DNA from: Brachypterus glaber
Lineage: Eukaryota; Arthropoda; Insecta; Coleoptera; Kateretidae
Assembly (NCBI GenBank): GCA_958510825.1
Contig: OY294049.1
Coordinates: forward strand, 26,432,986 to 26,496,985
Length of the DNA: 64,000 nt
Direction of reading: 5' to 3'
The position numbers and the translations under genes are program-made. Of this stretch, positions 21,793 through 32,357 are shown piece by piece. The notes under the pieces were generated by a model. It was not told the origin of the DNA. It ran no database searches and saw nothing but the letters and a program-made list of their open reading frames with translations. How positions within the stretch are numbered: the stretch's first letter is position 1; each line of letters starts with the position of its first letter.

Positions 21793-22504
21793 TATATGAA
21801 AATGGTTACTTAAAACAAGTACCTACGTAATATTCAGATTAAGCCTCTCAATAGTTTTTATATATATTTTTGGTACAATATTGGAAAATAATTATGGAGT
21901 TCTTCTTAATTATATACAAGAACTGGCTATGGACCTGATATACTGCAGATGATGCATTTACATAAAGATTTGAATAAAATAAGAAGAAATGTCAAATGGA
22001 TTTATAATTATATCATTTAAAATTTTTGTAACATGAAACAGTGTAAGGTATAAATGAAGGTCCCTGTATCACTATAAAATAAATAAATAAAAAAAATAAA
22101 TGAATAAATAAATATACACGCAGATACACACACCTTTAAGCAACTTTATCTAAATATTACGTACTTGTTTTTAGTATTTTTTTTTCTTTATATTAAAAAA
22201 ATTTATGCATAAATGTCCCTAAAAAACATCTATCTGTTAATCTAAGAGTTTGTTGTCTCTGTTTTTGGTGAGAGCTCTCACAGTTTCCATACAGGACAAT
22301 TCAAAAGTTTTTAAAACAATTGGTAATAATTTTAATTATTATGTTAAATAAAATAATAAACAATCATAATTTATTACTGTAATATATTTAACGTTTAATT
22401 TTGAATCAGTCTAATGAAGTTTAATGATGGAAAATCATTATTTTTTATCTGTCTGAATACATAAATAAAAAAAGTACAGTGATAAAAAATATTGATCAAA
22501 AATG

Positions 22505-23180
22505 TTATTTAATTTTTAAACTAAAAAAAATCTGGTCCAAACCAGATAAATAGCTAAGGAACAAATATTTTTCTGGTGCCGCAACCAGTAATCTGGTAAA
22601 GGCAATAAGATAAATTGTTGTGCTTACCAGATGCTTAAAATCTAAGTTTTTTTATGGTAAAAAAATGTGTTAATGATCTTTTAAACTAAAAAAAATCTGG
22701 TTGGTTCAACCAGTTAAATAGTTAAGGATCAAATATTTTTCTGGTTCCGCAACCAGTAATCTGGTAAAGGCAACAAGGTAAATTATTGTGCTTACCAGAT
22801 GCTGAAAATCTAAGTTCTTTTCTGGTAAAAAAATGTGTTATTGATCCCATCAGATTTCTGGTTGCAGTAAACAGATAAAAAGTCCGTATTTAACCCTTGT
22901 CTGATTGGGCCAACCTGATCGTCTTTCAGTGTATGCGTTCATGAAAAACAAGATCTATTAGGGTCAACCAGATCTATAATTAAATACGGAAAAACTATTT
23001 TTCTGGTTACTGCAACCATAAATCTGGTAAGGGAAATAAGACAAATTGTTTTGCTTACCATATCATTATAATCTAAATTTTGTTAATATAAACTATGAAC
23101 ACAAGTTGTGTTGTTGTCCAAATTTATTGTTGCGGCAACCAAAAAAAAAAAAAAATAGTTGTTCGGTATTTAACTATAGT
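22505..23180. mobile_element. Element with ACCAG/CTGGT motif arrays, tandemly repeated
   Basis: A ~165-bp unit starting CTAAAAAAAATCTGGT occurs at 22521 and 22686, followed by partial units at about 22830 and 22960. Each carries paired CTGGT and ACCAG words (TTTCTGGTTCCGCAACCAG). The block AATCTGGTTG ... TTCAGTGTAT at about 22930 resembles the right end of the element at 10690-10925. Confidence 0.6.
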
Positions 23181-23784
23181 TAAAACCCAGATCAATATAT
23201 TGATTAGATGTGTCGATTTTATGATTGGAAATGAAGATGAAATCATTTGTAAATTAGAAGTTAAAAATTTTAACTGCAATTAGCCTGCTTTTAAAAGCAC
23301 TTAATGCCAAATTAAAAAAAAATATAGTTCTGGTTTTCACAAACTATTGCTATAAATGTCCACATTTGGTTATGGAATAATTAATAAAAAAACGTGCAAT
23401 AAAAGGTTATACATTATAAACTATTTTTTTTTTAGATTCGAGTTGGAACATTTGTTTTTATTTTGACGGGTAGTTTTTAGTTTGGCTAACATAAATTCCC
23501 AACTTTGATCGAAATCCATGAAATCTATCACTGACCAAATATAATTGTACCAAAAGGCAATATTTTTTACTTTTATTTACGTTTTAGGTTTTGAAATTTA
23601 TTGTAACGAAATTATAACTGACGTAGATTTGTAAATAATGTTTTTTTTAATTGAAAACTTTATAAGTATGCATGTTGAGTACCTATGACAAAGCGATTCC
23701 TAAGAATAAATAAATTTCTTATTTGGAAAGAAAAAACATTTACCTTAAACTGCATAAAGAATAAAATAATTAATTAAAGTATGT

Positions 23785-23905
23785 TCCGGGATGTAAAAAG
23801 GGCTAAAATTTTGGCAAAGTTTTTATTTGTTATGTATCTATAAGCATGTAAAGTCTTATCATTGCAGGCGATTTAGCCCAAAATGTGATACCCTCCTTTA
23901 AGAAA
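23785..23905 (+). repeat. Interspersed repeat, first copy
   Basis: GTATGTTCCGGGATGTAAAA, AGGGCTAAAATTTTGGCAAA, GCAGGCGATTTAGCCCAAAA and GATACCCTCCTTTAAG recur with small changes at 36967-37110 in the same orientation. Confidence 0.75.
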
Positions 23906-24050
23906 AAATGGTTAGGCTACGAAAAAACATAAAAAAACGTGTGAAATAGCTATTTTCCTAACAAGAGTGGAAAGAGGCTCTTTTCCGCATGCGTTAGGAA
24001 CAATATTTATTCTACGAGCGACTTAAAAATAAAATATGCTTTTATATATA

Positions 24051-25245
24051 AGTGGACTAGGCTAAGTGGACTAGGCTAATTGTGACAGGCGGCTAACTGT
24101 GACACTTTTTATTTATTTTAAATACGCGTTAACTACGTTTGATCTAATACCAGATTTTAAGTATTTGATATTAAACCTACCTTCCAAAAAATTTAGTAGC
24201 TTTTTTGTTTATAGAGATATTGAGCTAAAATTTGAAGGGAATAACCATTATTAGTTAAGTTACTAAACATATTATATTTCATAACCTTAAAATATCAAAC
24301 CTATGTTTTGTAGTCACATTTATACTCTCAAAAATTTATGTGTTTTAATTGTGACACTCAAACTTTTTTCATTGTGACATGGGTGTCACAATTAAAATAA
24401 ACCAAGATACAAAATGTTTAAGTAAAAAATGCCGTTTTTTTTTTAAATCTTATAAAAATGACTAAACGTAAACAGAAATCTAAACCCAAAAAAAATAAAA
24501 CATACTCACCGGAGGATGTAAATACAGCAATTGAAGCTATTAATAGGAAGCTATATTCAGTTAAAAATGCATCTAAAGTATATAATGTACCTAGGACAAC
24601 TTTAATATCATCTCAATAATATTTATACGGTATTGCTAGATCCCACACAAGAAACAAAATTCATTTTTCAGTTAAGTTTGATGGACTGAATGTTTATTAA
24701 ATACCTACCGTTTCATGTAACATTACAGACCTATGAACATAACGATGATTTTATTTGCATTTATAATTTACCTACATAGTTATTACGAGTTATTATTAAT
24801 AAGTTTTCTATAAACACATTTTATTCAAAAATCTTGAATTTTATTTATACATATAGGTATATCCTTTTAAAAATTTTAACAGTGTTCATGTAGGTATAAT
24901 TATTATTTTTACCTTTAAAATAAGTAAATATTATAGACAATATTAAAGTTTTAAATTATTTTGAAGCATGTGCGCGTTATTTAATCAGATGTCACAGTTA
25001 AAACCAAAATGTGTCACAATTAAACTTTTCTTATTTTAATTGTGACACCTTGGAATAAAGCGAAAAACACCTTGTAGAAAAGATAATATTATTAATTTAA
25101 CTATGTAACGGCCTATTATGGGTTACCTGAATATGACACTGATTGTTGCTTGCAAATAAAACTGTATTTTTTGAGCAACTTTAATATTACAAACGATTAT
25201 TATGTGAAATCAAGAAACCTATGTCACAATTAGCCGAGTCCACTG
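24051..25245 (+). mobile_element. pogo/Tigger-like DNA element, non-autonomous, with TIRs
   Basis: The ends are inverted: left GTGGACTAGGCTAATTGTGACA-type sequence (with a 14-bp duplication GTGGACTAGGCTAA at the very end) and right TGTCACAATTAGCCGAGTCC followed by ACTG and TA. Motif TGTGACA/TGTCACA recurs inside, near 24110, 24360-24395 and 25000-25050, as expected for transposase-binding sites. A related segment without the insert (28925-29905) shows the empty target. Only an N-terminal HTH ORF remains inside, so the copy cannot mobilise itself. Confidence 0.8.
24458..24619 (+). CDS. 53-residue psq-type HTH protein fragment of a pogo-like transposase
   Basis: The ATG opens a basic start (MTKRKQKSKPKKNK) followed by YSPEDVNTAIEAI, LYSVKNASKVYNVPRTTL, which is the pipsqueak/CENP-B type helix-turn-helix found at the N-terminus of pogo and Tigger transposases. 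It ends with TAA right after the HTH, so the CENP-B-like second domain and the DDE catalytic domain are absent. It may be a first exon, a truncated derivative that only binds the TIRs, or simply the surviving end of a deleted transposase. Too short to be found by a length cut-off of 60 codons. Confidence 0.7.
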   Translation: MTKRKQKSKPKKNKTYSPEDVNTAIEAINRKLYSVKNASKVYNVPRTTLISSQ

Positions 25246-25384
25246 TACTTAATTGAATAAATTTTATTTTTATATATTTTTTCCAATAGAAAAACTATTA
25301 ACAATTAAGAAATTTAAACACTTTCAAAATAAAGATATTAAACAGTTTAAACAATTATTGAAAAGAATCTAACATTAGTTATTA

Positions 25385-25495
25385 TCAATTCAATTTTGGT
25401 TGAACATTAATGATAATATTGTTGCAGTTCTCATTTGCACTTGCCATTTCTATTATTCCTTCAGGTAACATTTTATCTTCTATAAGGTTCATCAT
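25385..25495 (-). other. Small ORF in duplicated segment, copy A (36 codons)
   Basis: On the minus strand a double ATG opens MMNLIEDKMLPEGIIEM and continues through NENCNNIIINVQPKLN to TGA. Copy B has the same frame with a 3-bp length difference that keeps it open. That pattern is compatible with a small protein or a first coding exon of an element gene, but 36 codons is short enough to be chance. I do not recognise the protein. Confidence 0.3.
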
Positions 25496-26194
25496 TTTCT
25501 TTTATAAAAACTTTACAATTAAAATTGACAACACAATTGACATGAACAAAGTAACTTAGGACGCTATCATGTTGATCGGTCGCCATGGAAACAAGTGTCT
25601 TAGCCAATAACTTTACATGTAAAAATAAGCTACTTATTTTTCTGAAATAATTATTCGAGCGAAAAATACCTCCTTTCCAAAGCATATGCGTGCCAAAAGA
25701 AAGAGATCTTTCCGCACGCTCGTAGAAAAAATATATTTTTGAAAATGTTGCCCAAAGATCGGGGGGAAAAATTATAACAGGTTAGTAAATTAAACTGTTC
25801 TCAACGTTTTTCATTAAGATTTGGAATTACGCAACTTGAATCAAAAAACTTCCAGCAAATATTAGTATTGGCATACAATACAAAATTAGGCCGCCATATT
25901 TTATGGCCCTAGGCCACCTAAAAAAATTAGTATTTTTTTGTTTTTTAATTTCTTTACTTAAAAAAGCATGTTTTGGAGTAGTTTATCCAATACAATCTTT
26001 ATAACGTACAGTGTGTACACAGAACAATTATTTTTGTATAACCGGACAAATAGCTTCTAATTTTCATTTTCATGCATCGTTCCTAAAAATTTTAATATAA
26101 GAAACCATATTTTTTCAGTATCGAATGAAAAATAGTGTACATAACTCGTTGAAAAGTGTATTTCATACACTTTTGTCAATCTATACCTTCCCAC

Positions 26195-27057
26195 CCAGTC
26201 AACACAAATACATGGCAGGAACATAGCAGGTACATAACCACTGTTCTATGTGATGTTGCAGACATGTAATTTTTATAGCCCATGTATAGTCCTTGGACTT
26301 TAACAATTCCGCCTCAAGTTATGTATCAGCTACATAACATGCTACATATCAGATACATACTAGGTACATAACAATAAAAGTAGGCGTTTCCGAATTTTAC
26401 TTGTTATGGAGTGCATCATAGATTTAGACATGGTGAACATTTTTACGTCTTTTTGATAAACCTAATAATTAAAGTATATAAATATCTTTATATGTAGCAT
26501 CCATCAGGCAAAATTCTTATACGATGTGCATTTTTACTGTGAAAGCAAACTTTCTACCAGGATTAAAAATCATGGGCCACATAAAAAGCCAATTTTTAGA
26601 GAAAAAATAGCAAATAATCATTTAAAAAAAAATATATATATTTTAATTTTTTGTCTAAAATTATCTAAAATCAGTTTAGTTGTCTAAAAATACATGCGTT
26701 TCTACTACTTAAGGGTAAAACTTTTATTATTAACAACAATTTTAAGAATATTAGTGATTCTAACCTATAAAAATTAAAATAATATAGACGCCATATTTAG
26801 TATTGAATTCATAACATTTTATGTATCGTGTATGTTCTCGTACCATGTATATGATACATAACATGCAATATTGCATGTTATGTATCATACATAGGTATGT
26901 TACATCTTATGTAATATGGCACATGTAACGTAAAAAATCTTTCTGTTATAGGGCATGTTATGTAGCATACATATGTATATTATGTCTCATGTAATATGGC
27001 ACATGTTACCTAAAAAATCTTTCTTTACCATGTTGCATCCATATATGTGCGGACTGG
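26195..27057. mobile_element. Element with TACATAAC/GTTATGTA motif arrays
   Basis: Ends CCCAGTCAACACAAATACAT and (inverted) CCCAGTCCGCACATATATGG. Words such as GGTACATAAC, GCTACATAACATG and CATGTTATGTAGC crowd the left ~170 bp and the right ~240 bp. A 40-bp perfect palindrome lies at 26850-26889. On the right a ~100-bp unit ending CTAAAAAATCTTTCT is present twice. The middle (about 26400-26800) is plain AT-rich sequence without a coding frame. Confidence 0.65.
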
Positions 27058-27149
27058 GCAATCTCATGAAATATGTCACTTTCCACACTAGTTATGTAAT
27101 ATACAAAGAAAATCCCTAGCGGAAACTAGAAAAACAAAAAATAAATTTA

Positions 27150-27968
27150 GTTTTAGTTTTAGTTTGGATGTTACATTAATTCTATTTATTGACTAGGAAA
27201 TATATTATCGAATAAGATATAAAATTTAATTTGAGGTATACAAAAAGTAAACAAAAGTCAAAAAAAGTAAAAAAAAATTAATTTTACCACTTTCCTGTAG
27301 TAGCGCCTTCGCCAAAATTGTAAATGTGAGATTGGATGTAAAGGGTGCTTAAAAATAGAGTACTAAATTTACCGAATTATTCTACATACAAAAGTTTAAT
27401 TGGTCCAGAAATGCTCCCTAAGGGAGCTACGGCCCTGCTGAGGGTGTGTCTAAAATAGGGTTTGGATAAATGTCTCTAGAACCCTACGAACTACAGCAAC
27501 GAAATTTTGTGCAAGTTCTAACATTGATAAAGGCAACCATCTCATGTAATTTTATTTCGTTACTTAAACCAGGTGTGTATAAAATAGGGGGCGTCTTCAC
27601 TTTTTCCTAAAACTTTTTTTTGCAGTTTTTTTTTAATTTGTTAATAAAATATGATTTTTTTTTAATGCCTAAAAGGTATTCTTTATTCTGTAGGGTTAAA
27701 TCTTTTCGAGAAAATTACCATTTAAATAGTTTTTTCATAGTTTTTGTTGTAAATACACCCTGTAACATTAAAGTGTTTATATGCTCATTTTTAGTTCCTA
27801 TTTTTTTTGTTCAGAACGTGAAATTATCACTTTAACTGTAATTATGTCTAAAACGGCTAGCCCTACAGTGCACTATGTGGCCAAACGGAAAAAAGGCACC
27901 AAAATTATTTTAGCTGTTAAATACAAAGCAAATAAATTATTTGTTGCTAAAATGTCATAATTTTAAAA
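27150..27968. other. AT-rich stretch with fragments of hairpin-family arms
   Basis: AAATGCTCCCTAAGGGAGCT at about 27408 belongs to the CAGGGTG hairpin family. A 71-codon frame at 27620-27835 carries no recognisable domain. Confidence 0.4.
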
Positions 27969-28605
27969 ATTTACCCCCGGCCACCTAAAATCCCCTATTT
28001 AGGGCATATTTTTTAAATGCATTTCCAGGCAAGCTAGAAATTTGAAATTTGGCATACACATAGGGGACTCCGCATTTACCCCAAAAAAATTATAAAAATT
28101 ACCCCCAGCCCCTAAACCCCCCAAATCAGGTTTTTTTTTAAATACACTTTCAGAAAAGCTAGAAATTTGAAATTTGGCATACACAGGGAATTCCGCATAT
28201 ACCCCCAATAAAACATAAAAATTTACCCAGCAGCCTAAACCCCCCAAATAGAGTGCTTTTTTAAATAAACTTCTAGAAAAGCTAGAAATTTGAAATTTGA
28301 AATTTGGCATAAACATAGGGAATTCCTAATATACCAAAAAAAAAAAAATAACCCCCAGCCCCCGAATCAACCCAATTAGGTGCTTTTATTAAATTCACTT
28401 TCAGAAAAGTTAGAAATTTGTAATTTGGTATGCACTAAAGGGATTTCGAATGAGACCAAACAAATATGAAAATTTACCCCCAGTCCCCTAATCATCCCCC
28501 TTTCCAATTAGGTGTTTTTTAAATACACTTTCAGAAAAACTATGAATTATAAATTTGGATACACTTGGACGATTCCAAATACATCCCCAAAAAATAGGAG
28601 CATCG
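27969..28605. repeat. Tandem array of five ~125-bp units
   Basis: Each unit contains TTACCCCCAGCCCCTAAA-like sequence, AAATACACTTTCAGAAAAGC, TAGAAATTTGAAATTTGGCA and a CATACACA...GGGAATTCC-type end. Units start near 27969, 28099, 28222, 28349 and 28474 and differ from each other by many substitutions, so the array is old. A 105-codon minus-strand frame (27999-28316) is just the repeat read through. Confidence 0.85.
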
Positions 28606-28639
28606 ACGCCCATGCTTCTCACCCTCCCCCTTTTTTGGG

Positions 28640-28722
28640 AGATTTTTACATTTTTACACTTTTAAATTAGCATTTTTACACTTTTAAATCAGCATTTGTC
28701 ACTTTTAAATCAGTTTTAAAAT
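28640..28722. repeat. Short tandem repeat of a ~23-bp unit
   Basis: GCATTTTTACACTTTTAAAT and close variants occur three times in a row next to the 125-bp array. Confidence 0.75.
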
Positions 28723-28924
28723 TATTTAAATATATTTTCTAAAAATAAATAAAATGATATTTAATTGAAACTAAACAAAAATGGTTCGAATTTAGGGACC
28801 CTGGAGGACCCTTGCGGCCCTATATATAAATTTATTAAATTTTACTTCAGGTTATGCAATAAATAATTATAAAATATAAACATATGTATTTAAAACATGT
28901 ATTAGGTCTTAAAATTTAATAAAA

Positions 28925-29905
28925 AATGGTGAAAACTACGAAAAAACATAAAAACAAACCTGTGAAATAGCTATTTTCCTAACTTGTGTGGAAAGCTTTC
29001 TTCTTTAAAGAGACTTTTTTCCGCACTAGATTGCATTCGAGTGCGGAAAGCCTCTTTATGCAAGCGTTAGGAACAATATCTTTTCTACTAGCGAGTTAAA
29101 AATAAAATATGCTTTTATATATAAGTATACTTAATTGAATAAATTCAATTTTTATATTTTTTTTCAATAGAAAAATAATTAACAATTAAGTAATTTAAAC
29201 ATTTTTATTATTTTATGAATTAATATATCAAGAACAACACGACATAATTAAGATATTAAATAGTTTTAACAATTATTAGTTATTACCAATTCAATTTAGG
29301 TTGAACATTAATGATAAATTTGTTGCAGTTCTCATTTGTATTTGCCATTTCTATTATTCCTTTAGGTAACATTTCATCTTCTTCTTTAAGGTTCATCATT
29401 TTCTTTTATAAAAACTTTAACATTAAAATTGACAACACAATTGACATGAACAAAGTAGCTTAGGACGCTATCATGTTGATCGGTCGCCATGGAAACAAGT
29501 GTCTTAGCCAATAATGTTACACGTTTGTAAAAACAAGCTACTTATTTTTATGAAATAATAGTCAATTTTTTTGTGGAGCAGCGGTTACTAACCAGGTTAG
29601 TAAATTAAATTGTTCTCAACGTTTTTCAATAAAATTTGGAATTACGCAACTTGAAGCAAAATCTTCCAGCAAATATTAGTAGTGGCATACAATACAAAAT
29701 TAGGCCGCCATATGGCCCTAGGCCACCTAAAAAAATGTATTTTTTATTTTTTAATTCTATACATAAAAAAACATATTTGGTAGTAGTTTATCCAATACAA
29801 TCTTTATAACGCACAGTGTGTCCACAGAACAACTATTTTTGTATAACCTGACAAATAGTGTCTAATTTTCATTTTCATGGATCATTCCTAAAAATATTAT
29901 GTATA
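28925..29905. repeat. Duplicated segment, copy B (no insertion)
   Basis: Same order and orientation as copy A. At 29107-29125 the sequence runs straight through TATATATAAGTATACTTAAT, where copy A is split by the pogo-like element, so the insertion came after the duplication or the two derive from an interspersed repeat family. Identical blocks include GTCGCCATGGAAACAAGTGT. Confidence 0.9.
29283..29399 (-). other. Small ORF in duplicated segment, copy B (38 codons)
   Basis: The counterpart of the copy A frame: MMNLKEEDEMLPKGIIEM, then NENCNKFIINVQPKLNW and TAA. After the last codon AATTG|GTAATA could be a weak splice donor, so this might be the first coding exon of a gene carried by the repeat. 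The product is not recognised. Confidence 0.3.
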
Positions 29906-30260
29906 TTAAATTAAATGTATAAAAATGGTAAATAATGATGAAGAAAAGTCTAAAGAATATAATGTCATAGTTGTCAAATTACAAAACTAAAAATCGACTT
30001 TTGGTATGCATAACACCCTCCCGGATACATAGTGCTGTGTTAACATAAAGAGCACTTTTTTTATGCATTTTAAATTAAGAAACAATATTAAAAAAAAACT
30101 ACGTACAAAAAAGTTTGGGACAAACAGTGATATCGCCCCCCGTTTTGTACGTCTTTGGGTAATGTTACCAAATATAAACTAAATAGGATGATTGATTGAT
30201 AGGATGATATCATTGTTAGAATATGTAAAAAAATTATTGCTGTATTTTGTAGGCTTTCAG

Positions 30261-30823
30261 AGCCACACAAAAAAGGTCAGGATTTTTTTAAGAGACCATT
30301 GTATTCCTATGTATTTTGAGGCGCTAAATCCGAATTTGATGTCATAGTAGCACGTTATCCTATTAGTTTTGGAGATAATCTTAAAAAAAACCCTATTTTT
30401 GAGTATGAAAATAACGTCTTTTGAGGTTATTTCCAAAACTAATCGGATAAGGTGAAATTTTTACTTCAAATTTGGATTTAGCGCCTCAAAATACATAGGA
30501 ATACAATAGTTTCCGAAATAATTCATGACCTATTTCTTATTTATTTTTTGGCCAAACACAAAAAAATGTCAAGAATTTTTTTGGAGACCATTCTATTCCT
30601 ATGTATTTTGAGGCGCTGAATCCGAATTTAAGGTCAACATAGTTTTGGAAATAACCTCAAAAAACGTTATTTTCGAGTATATGAAAGGAAAGTTTTTCGA
30701 GGTTATCTCCAAACTAATCGAATGTGCTATTTTGACCTCAAATTCGGATTCAGCACCTCAAAATACATAGGAATACAATGGTCTCTTAAAAACTTCCGGG
30801 CCCTTTTTTATTTTTGTGTGGCT
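30261..30823. repeat. Two adjacent hairpins with AGCCACACAAAAA outer ends
   Basis: AGCCACACAAAAAAGGTCAG at the left pairs with the right end ...TTTTTGTGTGGCT. Within lie two hairpins, each with ATTCCTATGTATTTTGAGGC facing GCCTCAAAATACATAGGAAT and a central TTTTGAGGTTATTTCC/GGAGATAA stem. Related hairpins lie at 40846-42085. Confidence 0.8.
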
Positions 30824-30955
30824 GTGTTATTAAAACCTTATTTTAGAAGGACCCTTAGAGGCCTAGCTCCGTTAGAGCTTAGTTCCGGACAAACCCTTAT
30901 GGGATTTTTTTATATTTTTGGATGTAGAATCACCACTTAAATTTGGTAAAATGTG
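30824..30955. repeat. Single arm of the CAGGGTG-type hairpin family
   Basis: GGACCCTTAGAGGCCTAGCTCCGTTAG, TTCCGGACAAACCCTTATGG and GATGTAGAATCACCACTTAA match the right arms at 40375-40460 and 45125-45220. The matching left arm could lie near 27365-27450 (TTGGTCCAGAAATGCTCCCTAAGGGAGC), with other repeats nested between. Confidence 0.5.
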
Positions 30956-31281
30956 CATTTAAAGTGTTTATTTCTCTTTGACTCTAGGACTTTTACTGTT
31001 TTCTTGTCCTCAAACTGGCAAATAATTGTGTTACTTATATTAAGATAATCTTTCTCTCAGTGTGGAAATAAATTATTTAAAAAATCCCGACTTTAAAAGC
31101 TCGAAAGCTCTGAATTTATAAATTACTAAATAAGTAATTATCCACCTAATTTAATACAATTATAAAATCAATACACATTGTGTATAATTAGTTTTAATTA
31201 TAATTAATCATTATTTTTTTACAATTAAACCATTTCTCAACATTTTCAGCACAAAAACATTAATTATTTTAATTGTTTCAG

Positions 31282-31461
31282 AAAATGGACCATCGTCAAG
31301 ATTAATCACACCATATCATTTACTCCGAGTATTTTCGCGTTTCGAATAACTCAAAATCAGAATAGACTATAGACTTTCGTATACCTAATATGTTAAGTGT
31401 AAATCACAAGTTTCGCAAACCGTCAGTTTTTTCGACGCTTTAGTGTAAGAAGATTTCCAAA
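31282..31461 (+). other. Putative 5'-UTR part of the neurexin exon, with splice acceptor and short uORF
   Basis: A pyrimidine-rich stretch ending TTTCAG at 31281 precedes this segment and looks like a splice acceptor; a second candidate AG lies at 31249. The leader contains an upstream ATG at 31285 that opens a six-codon frame closed by TAA at 31303-31305, well before the neurexin start. If the acceptor is used, the 5'-UTR is split and the promoter lies further left. Alternatively transcription starts inside this leader and there is no upstream exon. The acceptor is inferred from sequence only. Confidence 0.45.
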
Positions 31462-32046
31462 ATGATGTATTTTTTAGTCATCATATCATTTTTCCTGGCG
31501 CTTAGTTACGGGTTCCAGTTGGACGGTTCCCAAAACTCCTTTTCACAGTTTCGTAAGTGGGGTGGTGGAACCAACGGGAGTTTAGAGTTCGAGTTTAAGA
31601 CGAGTCAGGCCAACGGTCTACTTCTCTACACTGATGATGGAGGAACGTACGATTTTTTCGAAATAAAACTCGTCGAGGGAGCGTTACGGTTGAGGTACAA
31701 CCTCGGAGGAGGTGCCCAGATTATAACCGTCGGACGGGACCTTAACGACGGCCACTGGCACAAGGTTCACGTACAACGGCACGAGGACAGAACCGTCTTA
31801 AGCGTTGATGGAGTAAATCAAATGAGAACGTCGCGTGGAAAGGAATTCAACTTCGGAAGGTTTTCGACGAATTCGGATGTTTTTGTTGGGGGTATGCCCA
31901 CTTGGTATAACACTAAATTAACCCTGCTTGCTCTACCAAGTGTGATATTTGAGCCGAGATTTGTGGGATCCGTTAGGAATTTGATATATCCGGATACGGA
32001 AGGTGGTGCACCTAGAAGACAGGAAACTAGACCGAAGGATCAGAGG
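31462..32046 (+). CDS. Nrx-1: Neurexin-1 (alpha), first coding exon: signal peptide and LNS1 domain
   Basis: This exon encodes the N-terminus of alpha-neurexin, a presynaptic type I membrane adhesion receptor that binds neuroligins and other partners across the synaptic cleft. The start is the first of two adjacent ATGs. Residues 1-17 form a hydrophobic signal peptide ending SYG, and residues 18 to about 183 are a laminin-G/LNS domain. Diagnostic blocks are the YTDDGGTYDFFE stretch, LRYNLGGGAQIITVG, DGHWHKV, and the closing LPSVIFEPRFVGSVRNL; these match the first LNS domain of insect neurexin-1 as I know the family. The frame runs 195 codons exactly to a GTAAGT donor at 32047, so the intron is phase 0; the nine codons read past it are intronic. 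GC content and codon use are clearly higher than in the surroundings. No EGF-like or second LNS exon is visible downstream, so the gene is partial in this window. Confidence 0.93.
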
Positions 32047-32052
32047 GTAAGT
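32047..32052 (+). promoter_or_regulatory. Splice donor of neurexin coding exon 1
   Basis: The sequence AGG|GTAAGT is close to the U1 consensus and falls exactly where homology to the LNS1 domain and its linker ends. It leaves the frame in phase 0. Confidence 0.85.
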
Positions 32053-32357
32053 CTACACAATTATTTATTAGAATAAGATTTATACCGTTTGATTTATATA
32101 ATTTTGTACAATTGTACAAGTTAAAAATTTTATGCTTAAAAAACGTATTTTTATTTTGATAAAATTTTATTTTAAATATTTAATGCAGGAATGTTTTTAG
32201 TTAAGCTTGATATAATTTTTAAAAATCCATTTATATTTTACAACGTAAAGCTTTATAGGCATAGCGGTTTTTTAGCAAATGTACTAAGACTGCCAAAATC
32301 TACATAACTTGTAACTGGTTTAAAATAAAAAAGCGTACTTTTGCGAACTATTAGCAA

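Larger units (their letters stand above)
23910..26095. repeat. Duplicated segment, copy A (carries the pogo-like insertion)
   Basis: Outside the insertion (23910-24050 and 25246-26095) this matches 28925-29905 in the same orientation over about 1 kb with scattered substitutions and small indels, for example shared blocks GACAACACAATTGACATGAA, GCTATCATGTTGATCGGTCG and AATTAGGCCGCCATAT. Copy A has its own divergent 100-bp stretch at about 25655-25775 where copy B has different sequence. Confidence 0.9.

Noticed and set aside
27999..28316. 105-codon minus-strand frame with internal repeats
   Set aside because: It is the 125-bp non-coding tandem array read through; the period is not maintained in frame in the remaining units.
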